From the NCBI GenBank assembly GCA_049889175.1, contig JBMHDW010000011.1, positions 1 to 64,000 of the forward strand: a stretch of DNA of 64,000 nt, written 5' to 3'. Under the pieces are notes generated by a model. The model was not told the DNA's origin, ran no database searches, and saw only the letters and a program-made list of their open reading frames with translations. Every line of letters starts with the position of its first letter. Positions within the stretch are counted from its first letter, which is position 1. Position numbers and translations under genes: made by a program. This document shows positions 41,017 through 49,223 of the stretch, piece after piece. The DNA comes from JBMHDW01 sp049889175 (GTDB lineage: Bacteria; Pseudomonadota; Gammaproteobacteria; Comchoanobacterales; Comchoanobacteraceae).

Positions 41017-42951
41017 TTATGATGAATGTTGTTTGAGTTGCCAAATTTGTGAAGGCATACTGAATGATTGATAGATATCTACTTTGAGTGGATTAATTGG
41101 ACGATTGCTGCGAACGGTGATTTCACCACTGTTAAGAATATTGGCATTCATATTCTGATCAATATTGCTTGAGGTTTTATACTGATTAATGACATGAAAA
41201 AAAGCTAATGGATGCTGAAGTTTTTGGGTATGATGATTACCTTTAACTTCCCAAGTTCCTTTAAAATCATGAGGCCAATGAACTTGAGCCGTATTCATTT
41301 CTTCAGATAGTTTGATTTTATATTTATTATTGATACTGAGAGCATTGGGACTATTTTTTATGATTTGAAAGTGAATATCCAAATGATGCTTTTGTATATC
41401 AAACAATAAGTCCTGTATTAAATTTGCTGTATTAGTTGCTTGTGTAAATAATGTCGCATCTACAATTTTTTCTGCCCAAGGTGCTATTTTCCAGCTATTA
41501 TTTTTAAACACAAAAATATTATGAAGATCCTGATTAAGGAATTGAAAAAATGAGCCATTATTTTGAAAGAATTGCTCTAAATAATTAAGATTGCAGTCAT
41601 CATCAGAGTTTTTAGAGAAAGGGTATTTATTAGCTATATTTTGGAGGTACTCATGATAAATTAATTGGTAGTTTTTGTGGAGAGTGGGCTCCGCAAGCGT
41701 TAAAAGATAATGCCGAATGTCATGCTGTAACTTTTGTTCATCATTATTGGATGGTTGGTGAGTAAATAGGGGGTGTTTTTCCGGGTGGTGAATAATATCT
41801 AAAGCTTTAATCTGCGCTTTAGGATTATCTTTGAGCTCTTGTAAAATAGTTTTGATATCCTCAGCAAGAGTCTTGGTCTCTTTTTGGTTGTTTAACTCTG
41901 GTTGTTGTAGCGCATTGATTTTAGGTTGCACTTCACTCATTGGTTTTTGGGGTGGTGATGGAGGGAGATAGGTAAGTTGCCTGCTTTTTTTGGGGGGGCT
42001 TATCACGTTAAAGGAGGATTGTTGCAGCATAATCATAGTCAAACAAACAATGATGATCATCAGACTATACATGTAATGTAATGGTTGACTTATCTCTGGT
42101 TCAGTAAGCAGAGTACCTCGAGGCTTTTTTGAACGTATTACTGAGTTATCATTTAGAGCATATGTTTGAGATAGAAGTTGGCAAGGTTGTGAGTTCGTCG
42201 AAGCATTGTTTAAAAATAGGCTATGAAAAATATTAGGATGCTTATCTAGGGCATTATAAATATGGTTAAACATTATTTTTTGAGTTTCTTGTATATTGAA
42301 AGTTTCTGGGTATAGACTTGGGTTAGATTGAATGGATATTAATTGCTGCTTTAATAAGTTTTCGATATTTTTTGAATTTTTAATATTGATCACTGCTGCT
42401 TCATGCGGATAGTGACAAATATTCAAAACGAACTTGTTTTGGGGTAAGATTGGAGATAATTTTGCAAGTAGTGTTGCCAAGTGCGCTAAATCATCAGATT
42501 TGCACAGCCACTGAGATTGTTTGACAAAAGGTGTTTTAAATAGGCGGTCAGTATCAATGCTTTTAAGCTGTGATGTGCTGACGGTTAAAGTTCTATCTCG
42601 ATGAGTTGGGTGCTGCCACCAAATCCCTAAACGAGGATTTTGATTGATTATGGTATATCCTTGTTGTGTCATAATATCCATAATGTTGTGATGTGGCATA
42701 TACAAACACAACCTTGTTGGATACATGCACCGTTGCCACCATCGTGTGAATGGATTGAGTAGCTGATGAGTAGAGAAGGCGGGATGATTGGGGGAGATAA
42801 TGCTTTTTTGGATGTATAAGGATACAATATATGTTAACCCTATAGACCAAAGCGCCCATAATAGAATACCTTCACTGTTAACTGATTGCCAATCCATTAA
42901 ACGTGTTGGTAGGAAGAAGAGGCAAATACTAAATAATAAATAATACAACAT
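41017..42951 (-). CDS. icmF: Shortened IcmF/TssM-like membrane protein
   Basis: The layout matches IcmF/TssM. Two membrane segments lie near residues 1-20 and 28-46, about 245 cytoplasmic residues follow, then a third segment at about 295-313 and a periplasmic C-terminal half of about 330 residues. Family-like stretches are YPF..DDDCNLNYLEQFFQNNG with QFLNQDL, VHWPHDFKG, HPLAFFHVINQY and NPLKVDIYQSFSMPSQIW. No P-loop is evident in the cytoplasmic part. At 644 residues it is far shorter than Legionella IcmF (about 970). The ATG at 42951 follows AGGTAG; a longer frame from 42999 overlaps the neighbour. With the dotU-like gene it probably stabilises a type IVB (Dot/Icm) or T6SS-like secretion core. 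Confidence 0.7.
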   Translation of the reverse strand: MLYYLLFSICLFFLPTRLMDWQSVNSEGILLWALWSIGLTYIVSLYIQKSIISPNHPAFSTHQLLNPFTRWWQRCMYPTRLCLYMPHHNIMDIMTQQGYTIINQNPRLGIWWQHPTHRDRTLTVSTSQLKSIDTDRLFKTPFVKQSQWLCKSDDLAHLATLLAKLSPILPQNKFVLNICHYPHEAAVINIKNSKNIENLLKQQLISIQSNPSLYPETFNIQETQKIMFNHIYNALDKHPNIFHSLFLNNASTNSQPCQLLSQTYALNDNSVIRSKKPRGTLLTEPEISQPLHYMYSLMIIIVCLTMIMLQQSSFNVISPPKKSRQLTYLPPSPPQKPMSEVQPKINALQQPELNNQKETKTLAEDIKTILQELKDNPKAQIKALDIIHHPEKHPLFTHQPSNNDEQKLQHDIRHYLLTLAEPTLHKNYQLIYHEYLQNIANKYPFSKNSDDDCNLNYLEQFFQNNGSFFQFLNQDLHNIFVFKNNSWKIAPWAEKIVDATLFTQATNTANLIQDLLFDIQKHHLDIHFQIIKNSPNALSINNKYKIKLSEEMNTAQVHWPHDFKGTWEVKGNHHTQKLQHPLAFFHVINQYKTSSNIDQNMNANILNSGEITVRSNRPINPLKVDIYQSFSMPSQIWQLKQHSS

Positions 42952-42959
42952 TTTGCTAC

Positions 42960-43451
42960 CTATAAGAGAACCGTGTAAGACATAAGAACGATCATACAAC
43001 TTAAAGTGAGAATGATGGTTGGTATAAGGTGCGATGATTTTAATAGAGGATCTGATAAACTTTTATGATTGATTTGATCTCTTAAGGCATGATGACTATG
43101 TTTGTGTAATGATTTTTGTTGATAAATCTCAAGCATCCATAGAATATGGGGCTTGAATGCATCAAGGTCTTGGTGTTTATAGGCATGTAGATGCTCATAC
43201 CATTGACTCTCGGTTTTTTGATTGGGTGAATGGCATAACATCAATTCTCCCCATGTTTTTAGAGTCTTTGTTGCCCAAGCGTGTGCATCAGTAGGCAGAA
43301 TAGACCAGTGATCACGAATTTGATGCATTAAATAAATAAGATGCTCTTGTTCTTGATGGGTTAATTCTCTATTAGGTTGTTGGCTAATATTATTAATTGA
43401 TAGTATGAATAATGATGGCCAATCTGGTTTGAATATACATGTTTGAGTCAT
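42960..43451 (-). CDS. dotU: Likely DotU/IcmH-like secretion protein
   Basis: The 163-residue protein is mostly helical and ends with one membrane segment (IPTIILTLSCMIVLMSYTVLL). That is the topology of DotU/IcmH/TssL proteins, which have a cytoplasmic hook domain and a C-terminal anchor. Weak sequence resemblance is seen around WATKTLKTWGELM and FKPHILWMLEIYQQ, similar to the conserved W..L and LEIYY segments. It lies 8 bases ahead of the icmF-like gene; DotU and IcmF are partners encoded together in known systems. It is shorter than typical DotU (about 220-260). An SD-like GGAG is 15 bases from the ATG, which is far. The call rests largely on context. Confidence 0.55.
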   Translation of the reverse strand: MTQTCIFKPDWPSLFILSINNISQQPNRELTHQEQEHLIYLMHQIRDHWSILPTDAHAWATKTLKTWGELMLCHSPNQKTESQWYEHLHAYKHQDLDAFKPHILWMLEIYQQKSLHKHSHHALRDQINHKSLSDPLLKSSHLIPTIILTLSCMIVLMSYTVLL

Positions 43452-43511
43452 TGTTATCGTGGTGAACGCTCCTTTTCACTCATTTGATTATGCCAGATAT
43501 ATTTCAAAGTC

Positions 43512-44120
43512 TCAAAAGTTTTCTACGTCCTCAAGTCGGCTTCTAGCAGAAAAGGCTTTATGAATGGTATGTGTATCCATATACTCCAATTCACCGCCCA
43601 TCGGAATGCCATGAGCTAATTGTGTTATGGTTATATTACTACCCTTCAGAAGTTGGTGAATAAAATATGCTGTGGCTTGCCCTTCAACGGAAGACTGTAT
43701 CGCCAAGATAATTTCTTCTATTGGGTGTGTGGCGACGTAATCTTTTAACCGATTAATATTAAGATCATCTGGGCCAATGCCGTCTAGAGGTGATAGATAG
43801 CCCATGAGCACAAAATAACGACCATTGAAAGTATTGGTTTGCTCAATGGATGCAATATCTTGAGGGTAGGCAACCACACATAAAAGATGATTATCTCTTT
43901 TAGGATTTTGGCAAATACTACATAGAGGTTGGTCAGTTAAGTCATAACACTGTTGGCATGGCTTAATCCGAGTCACAGCTTGTTCTATGGCATTAGCTAG
44001 ATGTTGAGCATTGTGTCTGTTAGATGGTTCAAGCATAAAGTATGCTAATCTTTGAGCTGTTTTAGGTCCAATGCCAGGTAAAAAACTTAATTGTTTAATA
44101 AATTCATTCAGCACGTTCAT
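43512..44120 (-). CDS. recR: Recombination mediator RecR
   Basis: RecR works with RecO/RecF to load RecA at gaps. The protein of about 202 residues has a helix-hairpin-helix (LSFLPGIGPKTAQRLAYF), a four-cysteine zinc finger (CQQCYDLTDQPLCSIC) and a Toprim domain with an SSVEGQATAYFI stretch. It ends with the conserved LARGIPxGGELEYxD region, here LAHGIPMGGELEYMD. The start is uncertain: ATG 44120, ATG 44135 or GTG 44114; an AAGGA lies best placed for the GTG. It overlaps the end of ybaB, the standard ybaB-recR order. Confidence 0.94.
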   Translation of the reverse strand: MNVLNEFIKQLSFLPGIGPKTAQRLAYFMLEPSNRHNAQHLANAIEQAVTRIKPCQQCYDLTDQPLCSICQNPKRDNHLLCVVAYPQDIASIEQTNTFNGRYFVLMGYLSPLDGIGPDDLNINRLKDYVATHPIEEIILAIQSSVEGQATAYFIHQLLKGSNITITQLAHGIPMGGELEYMDTHTIHKAFSARSRLEDVENF

Positions 44121-44412
44121 CCTTGATATTGCCAATGGCTTGACTAATTTGCATTAAATCTTTGCGAATATCATCTTGAATAGATTCCACAATATGTTGA
44201 TAGACTTCTTTGATGCGATCACTTAATTGGCTATAGGATGCTGTATTCTCTGGTAATTTAAGTTCAAGCATTTGGTAGTTACCATCCAATGTTATTGATA
44301 TCCCTTGATCATGATGTTGATAAAGTTTTTTACTGATGTTTAGCTTGGATTTTTTCATCAGGTTGGTGATTGATGCTGCTGTTTTTTGGATTTTGTCCGT
44401 TGTATTTACCAT
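44104..44412 (-). CDS. ybaB: YbaB/EbfC-family nucleoid-associated protein
   Basis: YbaB proteins are small dimeric DNA-binding proteins usually encoded between dnaX and recR. The 102 residues have the helix-strand-helix pattern: a charged N-terminal helix, GISITLDGNYQMLELKLPE as the central strands, and a long C-terminal helix. The M-x-K-rich, Met/Gly-rich tail of typical YbaB is missing. ATG 44412 follows AGAGGAG. Its first 83 bases lie inside the end of the upstream membrane-protein gene. dnaX is not next to it. Confidence 0.75.
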   Translation of the reverse strand: MVNTTDKIQKTAASITNLMKKSKLNISKKLYQHHDQGISITLDGNYQMLELKLPENTASYSQLSDRIKEVYQHIVESIQDDIRKDLMQISQAIGNIKDERAE

Positions 44413-45505
44413 GTATCTCCTCTGATATGTGGTTAGCATTAAGATCTTTTGAGTGTAGTTTATTGCTGTCGATAACATACTCTGCAATTGATAGTATATC
44501 ATCATTTCTAAAAAAGCTACGGATAAAAAATCCAGTTATAATGCTTGATAAAAGCAAACTAATTACCCAAATAGGCTCTGCAAAGCCAGTTGAAGAAATC
44601 CACATCACTAAAGTACTGGGTAAGGCAATATAATAGGTAATAAGTGAGCTAAACGTAATGAGAATGGTATAGTAAGCTGTTGTGCCAAAGAATAAAGCTA
44701 CTGCAAAATAACGAAACCTTCTTGAGAAAAATGAAAGGGTAATCAAACCTAAAGCTAAAATTAGAACAACTGGCGCTACTACATTAATGTTGAGTAATAT
44801 GAGTTCAAAAATTTGGTGCTGTTTGATGGCTATCATACAGGTTAGTGCAGCCAAAGTGAGTATTAAATTGGCTATTGGGTTGATGTAATTTATCCACGGC
44901 TTAGAGCGTTTATTATTTTGTGTTTTGTATTTGTTTTTACTCAAAATATTGGTGATAATGAGCTTCTCCATAGTATAGTCTTTATTAATTTGATCTTGAC
45001 GAACTGTTTTGAAGAGAATGACGCAAAGGGCAATGCTTAAAAGCCCAATAGAGACATAAATTTGCTGAACAAATATAATGCCACAATATTTTAATGCTAC
45101 CGTTAATAGCTGAATAAACATGACTAAATCAAACAAAAATGTAATCATTGATATCCAATGTGATTCTTCTTCAAAATGCGCGTCAATTTGACTATTAAAT
45201 TTACTAAGTTTATTCAAGTCATCTGGATGGAAAGAAGGATCCTCTAGTTTTTGGAGTTTGTTAAAAAGCTTTTTATAATATTGATCAAATGAATTGAGCA
45301 CAATTTGAGTAATAATTGCTGCAGTAATACCTACAATTAGAATGCACAGCATGAGCACTGTACTGGTATGGAACAAAATATTGAGTCCAAGCCCGTACAG
45401 TGTAATGTTTCGAAAGGCTGAAATAGTCGAGTTTATGGCAGATATTGCAACATCAAATTTGGGGACGTTGGTCGTCTTCTTATTATGTTCAGTTGTAGCT
45501 GGCAT
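44330..45505 (-). CDS. Polytopic membrane protein of unknown function
   Basis: I do not recognise this 391-residue protein. It has roughly nine or ten hydrophobic segments, in an N-terminal pair, a middle pair after a charged region (residues about 75-110) and a cluster of six towards the C-terminus. It ends in a 60-residue hydrophilic tail rich in Asn, Lys and His. AGGG lies before the ATG. It stands where dnaX lies in most Gammaproteobacteria, directly before ybaB-recR, and overlaps ybaB by 83 bases in another frame. The start is 12 bases after the pnp stop. A role in the envelope or in secretion is possible, since dotU/icmF-like genes are close, but is unproven. Confidence 0.65.
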   Translation of the reverse strand: MPATTEHNKKTTNVPKFDVAISAINSTISAFRNITLYGLGLNILFHTSTVLMLCILIVGITAAIITQIVLNSFDQYYKKLFNKLQKLEDPSFHPDDLNKLSKFNSQIDAHFEEESHWISMITFLFDLVMFIQLLTVALKYCGIIFVQQIYVSIGLLSIALCVILFKTVRQDQINKDYTMEKLIITNILSKNKYKTQNNKRSKPWINYINPIANLILTLAALTCMIAIKQHQIFELILLNINVVAPVVLILALGLITLSFFSRRFRYFAVALFFGTTAYYTILITFSSLITYYIALPSTLVMWISSTGFAEPIWVISLLLSSIITGFFIRSFFRNDDILSIAEYVIDSNKLHSKDLNANHISEEIHGKYNGQNPKNSSINHQPDEKIQAKHQ

Positions 45506-45517
45506 TAGCCCTCACGA

Positions 45518-47605
45518 TTAGCAGTTTATTTCAGTCCTCAAGTTTTTCATGCTTAGTTTAATGGTCCGGTTACGAGGGTCCATGCCAATAACTTTAACTT
45601 TAATGGTTTCGCCTTCGCTTAAGTGGTCAGAAACACTTTCGATGCGCTCATTTTTTATTTCTGAGATATGTAAAAGCCCGTCTTGACCTGGTGTTAAATT
45701 AATAAATGCACCAAAATCAACGATTTTTACAACTTTGCCCTCAAGGATTTGCCCGACTTCAATAACCATTGTTAGTTTCTCAACTTCTGCAAGGCAGTTT
45801 TCTGCATCACTTGAGTTGGTTCCCATGATTTTTACATGACCATGATCATCAACATCTATGCTTACCTTATATTTTTCGATAAGACCTTTAATTGTTGCGC
45901 CACCTTTACCAATTAGTGTACTAATTTTGTCAGGGTTGATTTTGATTTGACATACTTTAGGCGCTGACGATGCAACACTTGCTCTGGGTTGAGAGATGAC
46001 TTGGGTCATTTCATTAAGAATGTGAAGACGTGCTTCACGTGCTTGTGCTAATGACTCAGTCATAATAGCTTGCGTAATGCCTTGTATCTTAATGTCCATT
46101 TGCAGAGCAGTAATACCATTTTCAGTTCCTGCTACTTTAAAATCCATATCGCCAATGTGATCTTCACTACCTAATATATCTGTTAAAATAGCATATTGTT
46201 CATTTTGCATAATTAATCCCATAGCTACACCAGCCACAGGTTTTTTTATTGGGACACCAGCGTCCATAAGAGATAGTGTAGTTCCGCATACTGTTGCCAT
46301 AGAGCTAGATCCATTAGATTCTGTAATTTCAGACACTGTACGGATGACGTAAGGGAATTCATTTTGATCAGGTAGCATGTTAACAATAGCTCTTTTAGCT
46401 AAGCGACCATGCCCAACTTCTCGTCGCTTTGGCCCCGCTAACGAACCACATTCCCCGACACTGTAAGGGGGAAAGTTATAATGCAGCATAAAACGATCTA
46501 GGTCGCCTTCACTTGTAATGTCATCAATTTTGAGGGCATCTTTATCACTTCCAAGGGTTGAAACAACCAGTGCTTGGGTGCCGCCTCTAGTAAAAACAGC
46601 TGAGCCATGTGCTTTTGGTAACAAACCCAGTTGAATAGAAATATTTCTCACTGTTGTTAGATCTCTGCCATCTGATCTGCTTTTATTCGTAATGATGTGT
46701 TCACGAGTTAACTGAGATTCAAGTTGATGTATGGCATGATGCACCATATCCTCACTGACCGCATTATTTTTTTCAAGAACAGATGCGACTATTTCATGAT
46801 TAAGGTGAGCTTTCTTAGATTTATCATCAAATAGGTGTGACCTTATTTGATCTTGGAATGGGCTTAAATCAATAGTATCAGCAGTGTTACTGCTTAACTG
46901 GAAGGCATCTTTTCTGTTGTGGGTTTCAGCTGCAAAATCTTGGATATGTTTAGTAATATCAGCAATTGCATCATGGCCAAATGCTAATGCATCGCACATG
47001 GCGCTTTCGGGCAATTCTTTGGCTTCAGATTCAACCATTAATATGGCATTCTGGGTGCCGGCAACCACTAGGTCTAGATTGGAGTCATTAAGTACTGCTG
47101 CAGATGGGTTGAGTACCCACTGGCCGTCTACTTGACCCACACGAACAGCGCCAATAGGTCCATTAAATGGTGCGCCAGAAATGCAAAGTGCAGCTGATGA
47201 TGCAATTAATGCAACAATATCAGATTCATAATTAGGGTCATAAGACATTAATGTAGCAGTAACTTGTGTCTCGTGGTTGAAGTTTTTATCAAATAAAGGT
47301 CTAATAGGGCGATCAATTAAGCGAGAAATTAAAGTTTCTCGTTCTGTTGGCCGACCTTCACGTTTAAAATACCCACCAGGGATCTTTCCTGAAGCATAGA
47401 ATTTTTCCATGTAATGACAACCCAAAGGGAAGAAGTCTGCATCAGTGGGCTTCTTTGAGAATGTTACAGTTGCTAGAATAACGGTATCACCCATTTGAGC
47501 CATGACAGCTCCATCAGCATGTTTGGCAATTGAGCCAGTAGATAGAGTAATGGTGTCATTCCCAATAGTAAATGACTTTGAAAAAGCTGTCGAAGATAGT
47601 GACAT
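45518..47605 (-). CDS. pnp: Polyribonucleotide nucleotidyltransferase (PNPase)
   Basis: PNPase degrades RNA from the 3' end using phosphate and is part of the degradosome. The 695 residues show two RNase PH domains (FYASGKIPGGYFKREGRPTE near residue 68, and SNGSSSMATVCGTTLSLMDAG near 435). A KH domain (STLIGKGGATIKGL) and a C-terminal S1 domain (EGKVVKIVDFGAFINLTPGQ) follow. AAGGA precedes the ATG. It follows rpsO, as in E. coli. Confidence 0.98.
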   Translation of the reverse strand: MSLSSTAFSKSFTIGNDTITLSTGSIAKHADGAVMAQMGDTVILATVTFSKKPTDADFFPLGCHYMEKFYASGKIPGGYFKREGRPTERETLISRLIDRPIRPLFDKNFNHETQVTATLMSYDPNYESDIVALIASSAALCISGAPFNGPIGAVRVGQVDGQWVLNPSAAVLNDSNLDLVVAGTQNAILMVESEAKELPESAMCDALAFGHDAIADITKHIQDFAAETHNRKDAFQLSSNTADTIDLSPFQDQIRSHLFDDKSKKAHLNHEIVASVLEKNNAVSEDMVHHAIHQLESQLTREHIITNKSRSDGRDLTTVRNISIQLGLLPKAHGSAVFTRGGTQALVVSTLGSDKDALKIDDITSEGDLDRFMLHYNFPPYSVGECGSLAGPKRREVGHGRLAKRAIVNMLPDQNEFPYVIRTVSEITESNGSSSMATVCGTTLSLMDAGVPIKKPVAGVAMGLIMQNEQYAILTDILGSEDHIGDMDFKVAGTENGITALQMDIKIQGITQAIMTESLAQAREARLHILNEMTQVISQPRASVASSAPKVCQIKINPDKISTLIGKGGATIKGLIEKYKVSIDVDDHGHVKIMGTNSSDAENCLAEVEKLTMVIEVGQILEGKVVKIVDFGAFINLTPGQDGLLHISEIKNERIESVSDHLSEGETIKVKVIGMDPRNRTIKLSMKNLRTEINC

Positions 47606-47638
47606 ATAATCCTTGGTTGTCTGTTAATGGTGCTTTCG

Positions 47639-47899
47639 TTAGCGTAGATTTAGTAGCTGTTTAAGTTCAGCAAATTTTGATGGGTTAGATTTTTGATATT
47701 GACTCATCATTTTTTTTCTGAGGACAACTTTCTTTTTAAGGCCTCTCAGAGAGGATTTATCTTTTTTGTTGATTTTCATGTGTTCCGTTAGCTTTTGAAT
47801 TTGCTCTGTTAGATAACAAATAACAATTCCAGGTGACCCAACGTCATTAGGACTTAATTTAAATGAGTTAAATTCTTCTTTCATTTGCATAATATACAT
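47639..47899 (-). CDS. rpsO: 30S ribosomal protein S15, divergent
   Basis: S15 binds 16S rRNA at the three-way junction and prepares the platform for S6:S18. The frame is 86 residues from ATG 47899, which lies only 2 bases after GGAG; the ATG at codon 4 (47890) has better spacing, 11 bases. The four-helix pattern and the RGLKKKVVLRKKMM stretch identify S15. The near-invariant GSxExQ motif reads GSPGIVI, and the usual HKKDHHSRRGL loop reads NKKDKSSLRGL. Both regions contact rRNA in other ribosomes. A strong promoter lies upstream. Confidence 0.9.
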   Translation of the reverse strand: MYIMQMKEEFNSFKLSPNDVGSPGIVICYLTEQIQKLTEHMKINKKDKSSLRGLKKKVVLRKKMMSQYQKSNPSKFAELKQLLNLR

Positions 47900-47922
47900 T
47901 ACTCCATAAATATTGACATAAG

Positions 47923-47951
47923 ATTATACCAACTATATTAAATGGTTGCAA
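47923..47951 (-). promoter_or_regulatory. Promoter for rpsO-pnp
   Basis: On the minus strand TTGCAA (47951-47946), a 17-base spacer and a perfect TATAAT (47928-47923) form a strong sigma-70 promoter. The start near 47917 leaves a leader of about 18 bases before rpsO, too short for the S15-binding pseudoknot of E. coli. Confidence 0.75.
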
Positions 47952-48024
47952 GAATAATCTATAAAGTATCTGATTCATTTGATGTATAAATTTTATGATA
48001 GTATCGTTAAGATAGTCTAGAGGT

Positions 48025-48891
48025 TTAGTTGGGATTATTCGGACGATATTGTTTTATGAACTTTAAAGAATGATTTGACAGTTCCCCCAAACCGATTAAA
48101 TTTTGATCACAAAAAATCATATATTGTCCATTATCATCGCTTGGATAAAAAATACTTCTGCCATGATACAGTTGCACTTTTTGCTGGGGAGTGATTTGAT
48201 TTAGAATAGGTAGTTGAAGAATTTTATCAATGCTTTGAATAGAGTTTATATAGTTTTTATCAAGGTTTTCAAAAGATATATTAGGTGTTAAAGAACCAAT
48301 GCTTGAGCGATGTAGTTGGCTCATTACGGCATTAATATTTAACGCCTCAGCAATATTATCAATGATGGCTCTTATGTAGGTTCCATGTCCACACACAATC
48401 GATAGTTGGGCTTCGGTTGAGTTAAGTGACGTAATATTGATTTGGTGGATATCCGAGGGTCTTTGAGGTAAGTGAATCTCAATGTCTTTCCTTGCATAAT
48501 GGTACAATGGTTTACCTTGAAATTTACAAGCTGAGTAGCATGGAATCGATAATATTGGTGTGCCAATAAGTGCTGAAACAGCTTCACTGAATGTTGCAAA
48601 GCTGGGTGGGTTAAAATGTTTAAATTCGCAGTAGCTATCTGTATCTAGGGTTTTACTTTTTAAGCCAAACTTCATTGTTGTTTGATAGGATTTTTTTGAG
48701 TTATCAATAAATGGAATGAACTTTGTCGCCTCATTAATGGCTACAACCAGTAGACCTGTAGCCATCGGGTCTAATGTTCCGGTATGGCCAACAGAAAGAA
48801 AGCTTTTGTCTAAAGATTGTACTTTTTTGACGACATCATTTGACGTAATGCCTGATGGCTTATCAATTAAAAGAAATCCAGATGGTATCAT
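48025..48891 (-). CDS. truB: tRNA pseudouridine-55 synthase
   Basis: TruB makes pseudouridine 55 in the T loop of most tRNAs. The 288 residues include GFLLIDKPSGITSNDVV, the catalytic Asp41 in GHTGTLDPMATGLL, and RYPCYSACKFQGKPLYHYAR-like sequence near residue 120. A short PUA-like C-terminal part follows. It overlaps rbfA by 4 bases and is last in the rimP operon. Confidence 0.96.
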   Translation of the reverse strand: MIPSGFLLIDKPSGITSNDVVKKVQSLDKSFLSVGHTGTLDPMATGLLVVAINEATKFIPFIDNSKKSYQTTMKFGLKSKTLDTDSYCEFKHFNPPSFATFSEAVSALIGTPILSIPCYSACKFQGKPLYHYARKDIEIHLPQRPSDIHQINITSLNSTEAQLSIVCGHGTYIRAIIDNIAEALNINAVMSQLHRSSIGSLTPNISFENLDKNYINSIQSIDKILQLPILNQITPQQKVQLYHGRSIFYPSDDNGQYMIFCDQNLIGLGELSNHSLKFIKQYRPNNPN

Positions 48892-49223
48892 TCTTCGGGA
48901 TTGTCAAAAAGAACGTCTTTAAGAACTTGATGATTATGGTGATCATTATCTAATTTAAACTCAATGAGTGGTGTTTTACGCCAATTGAGTTCTTTAGCAA
49001 TAAAATGTTTAATTTTAGATTTTTGACTGTTGAAGTATTCAACCCATAGCTTGCCGTGACTGGGCTCATCAGAGATACTGATGCATGCATAATGATTGTT
49101 ATTAGCAAGGTAAACGTTTGAGATTGATCCAAGAAAAGGTCTTCGAATGGTATCTGGCTTATTAAGGCTAATCCACCGATAAATTGTTTGTGTCAGTTGC
49201 TTGGATTGTCTTTCGTTTCTCAT
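48888..49223 (-). CDS. rbfA: Ribosome-binding factor A
   Basis: RbfA is a small KH-fold protein needed for late 30S maturation and for growth in the cold. The 111 residues have a basic N-terminus, two strands and the family-like helical KHFIAKELNWRKTPLIEFKLD. Sequence conservation is modest, but order (infB-rbfA-truB), size and the RKTP..F core support the call. It overlaps infB and truB by 4 bases each. Confidence 0.88.
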   Translation of the reverse strand: MRNERQSKQLTQTIYRWISLNKPDTIRRPFLGSISNVYLANNNHYACISISDEPSHGKLWVEYFNSQKSKIKHFIAKELNWRKTPLIEFKLDNDHHNHQVLKDVLFDNPEE

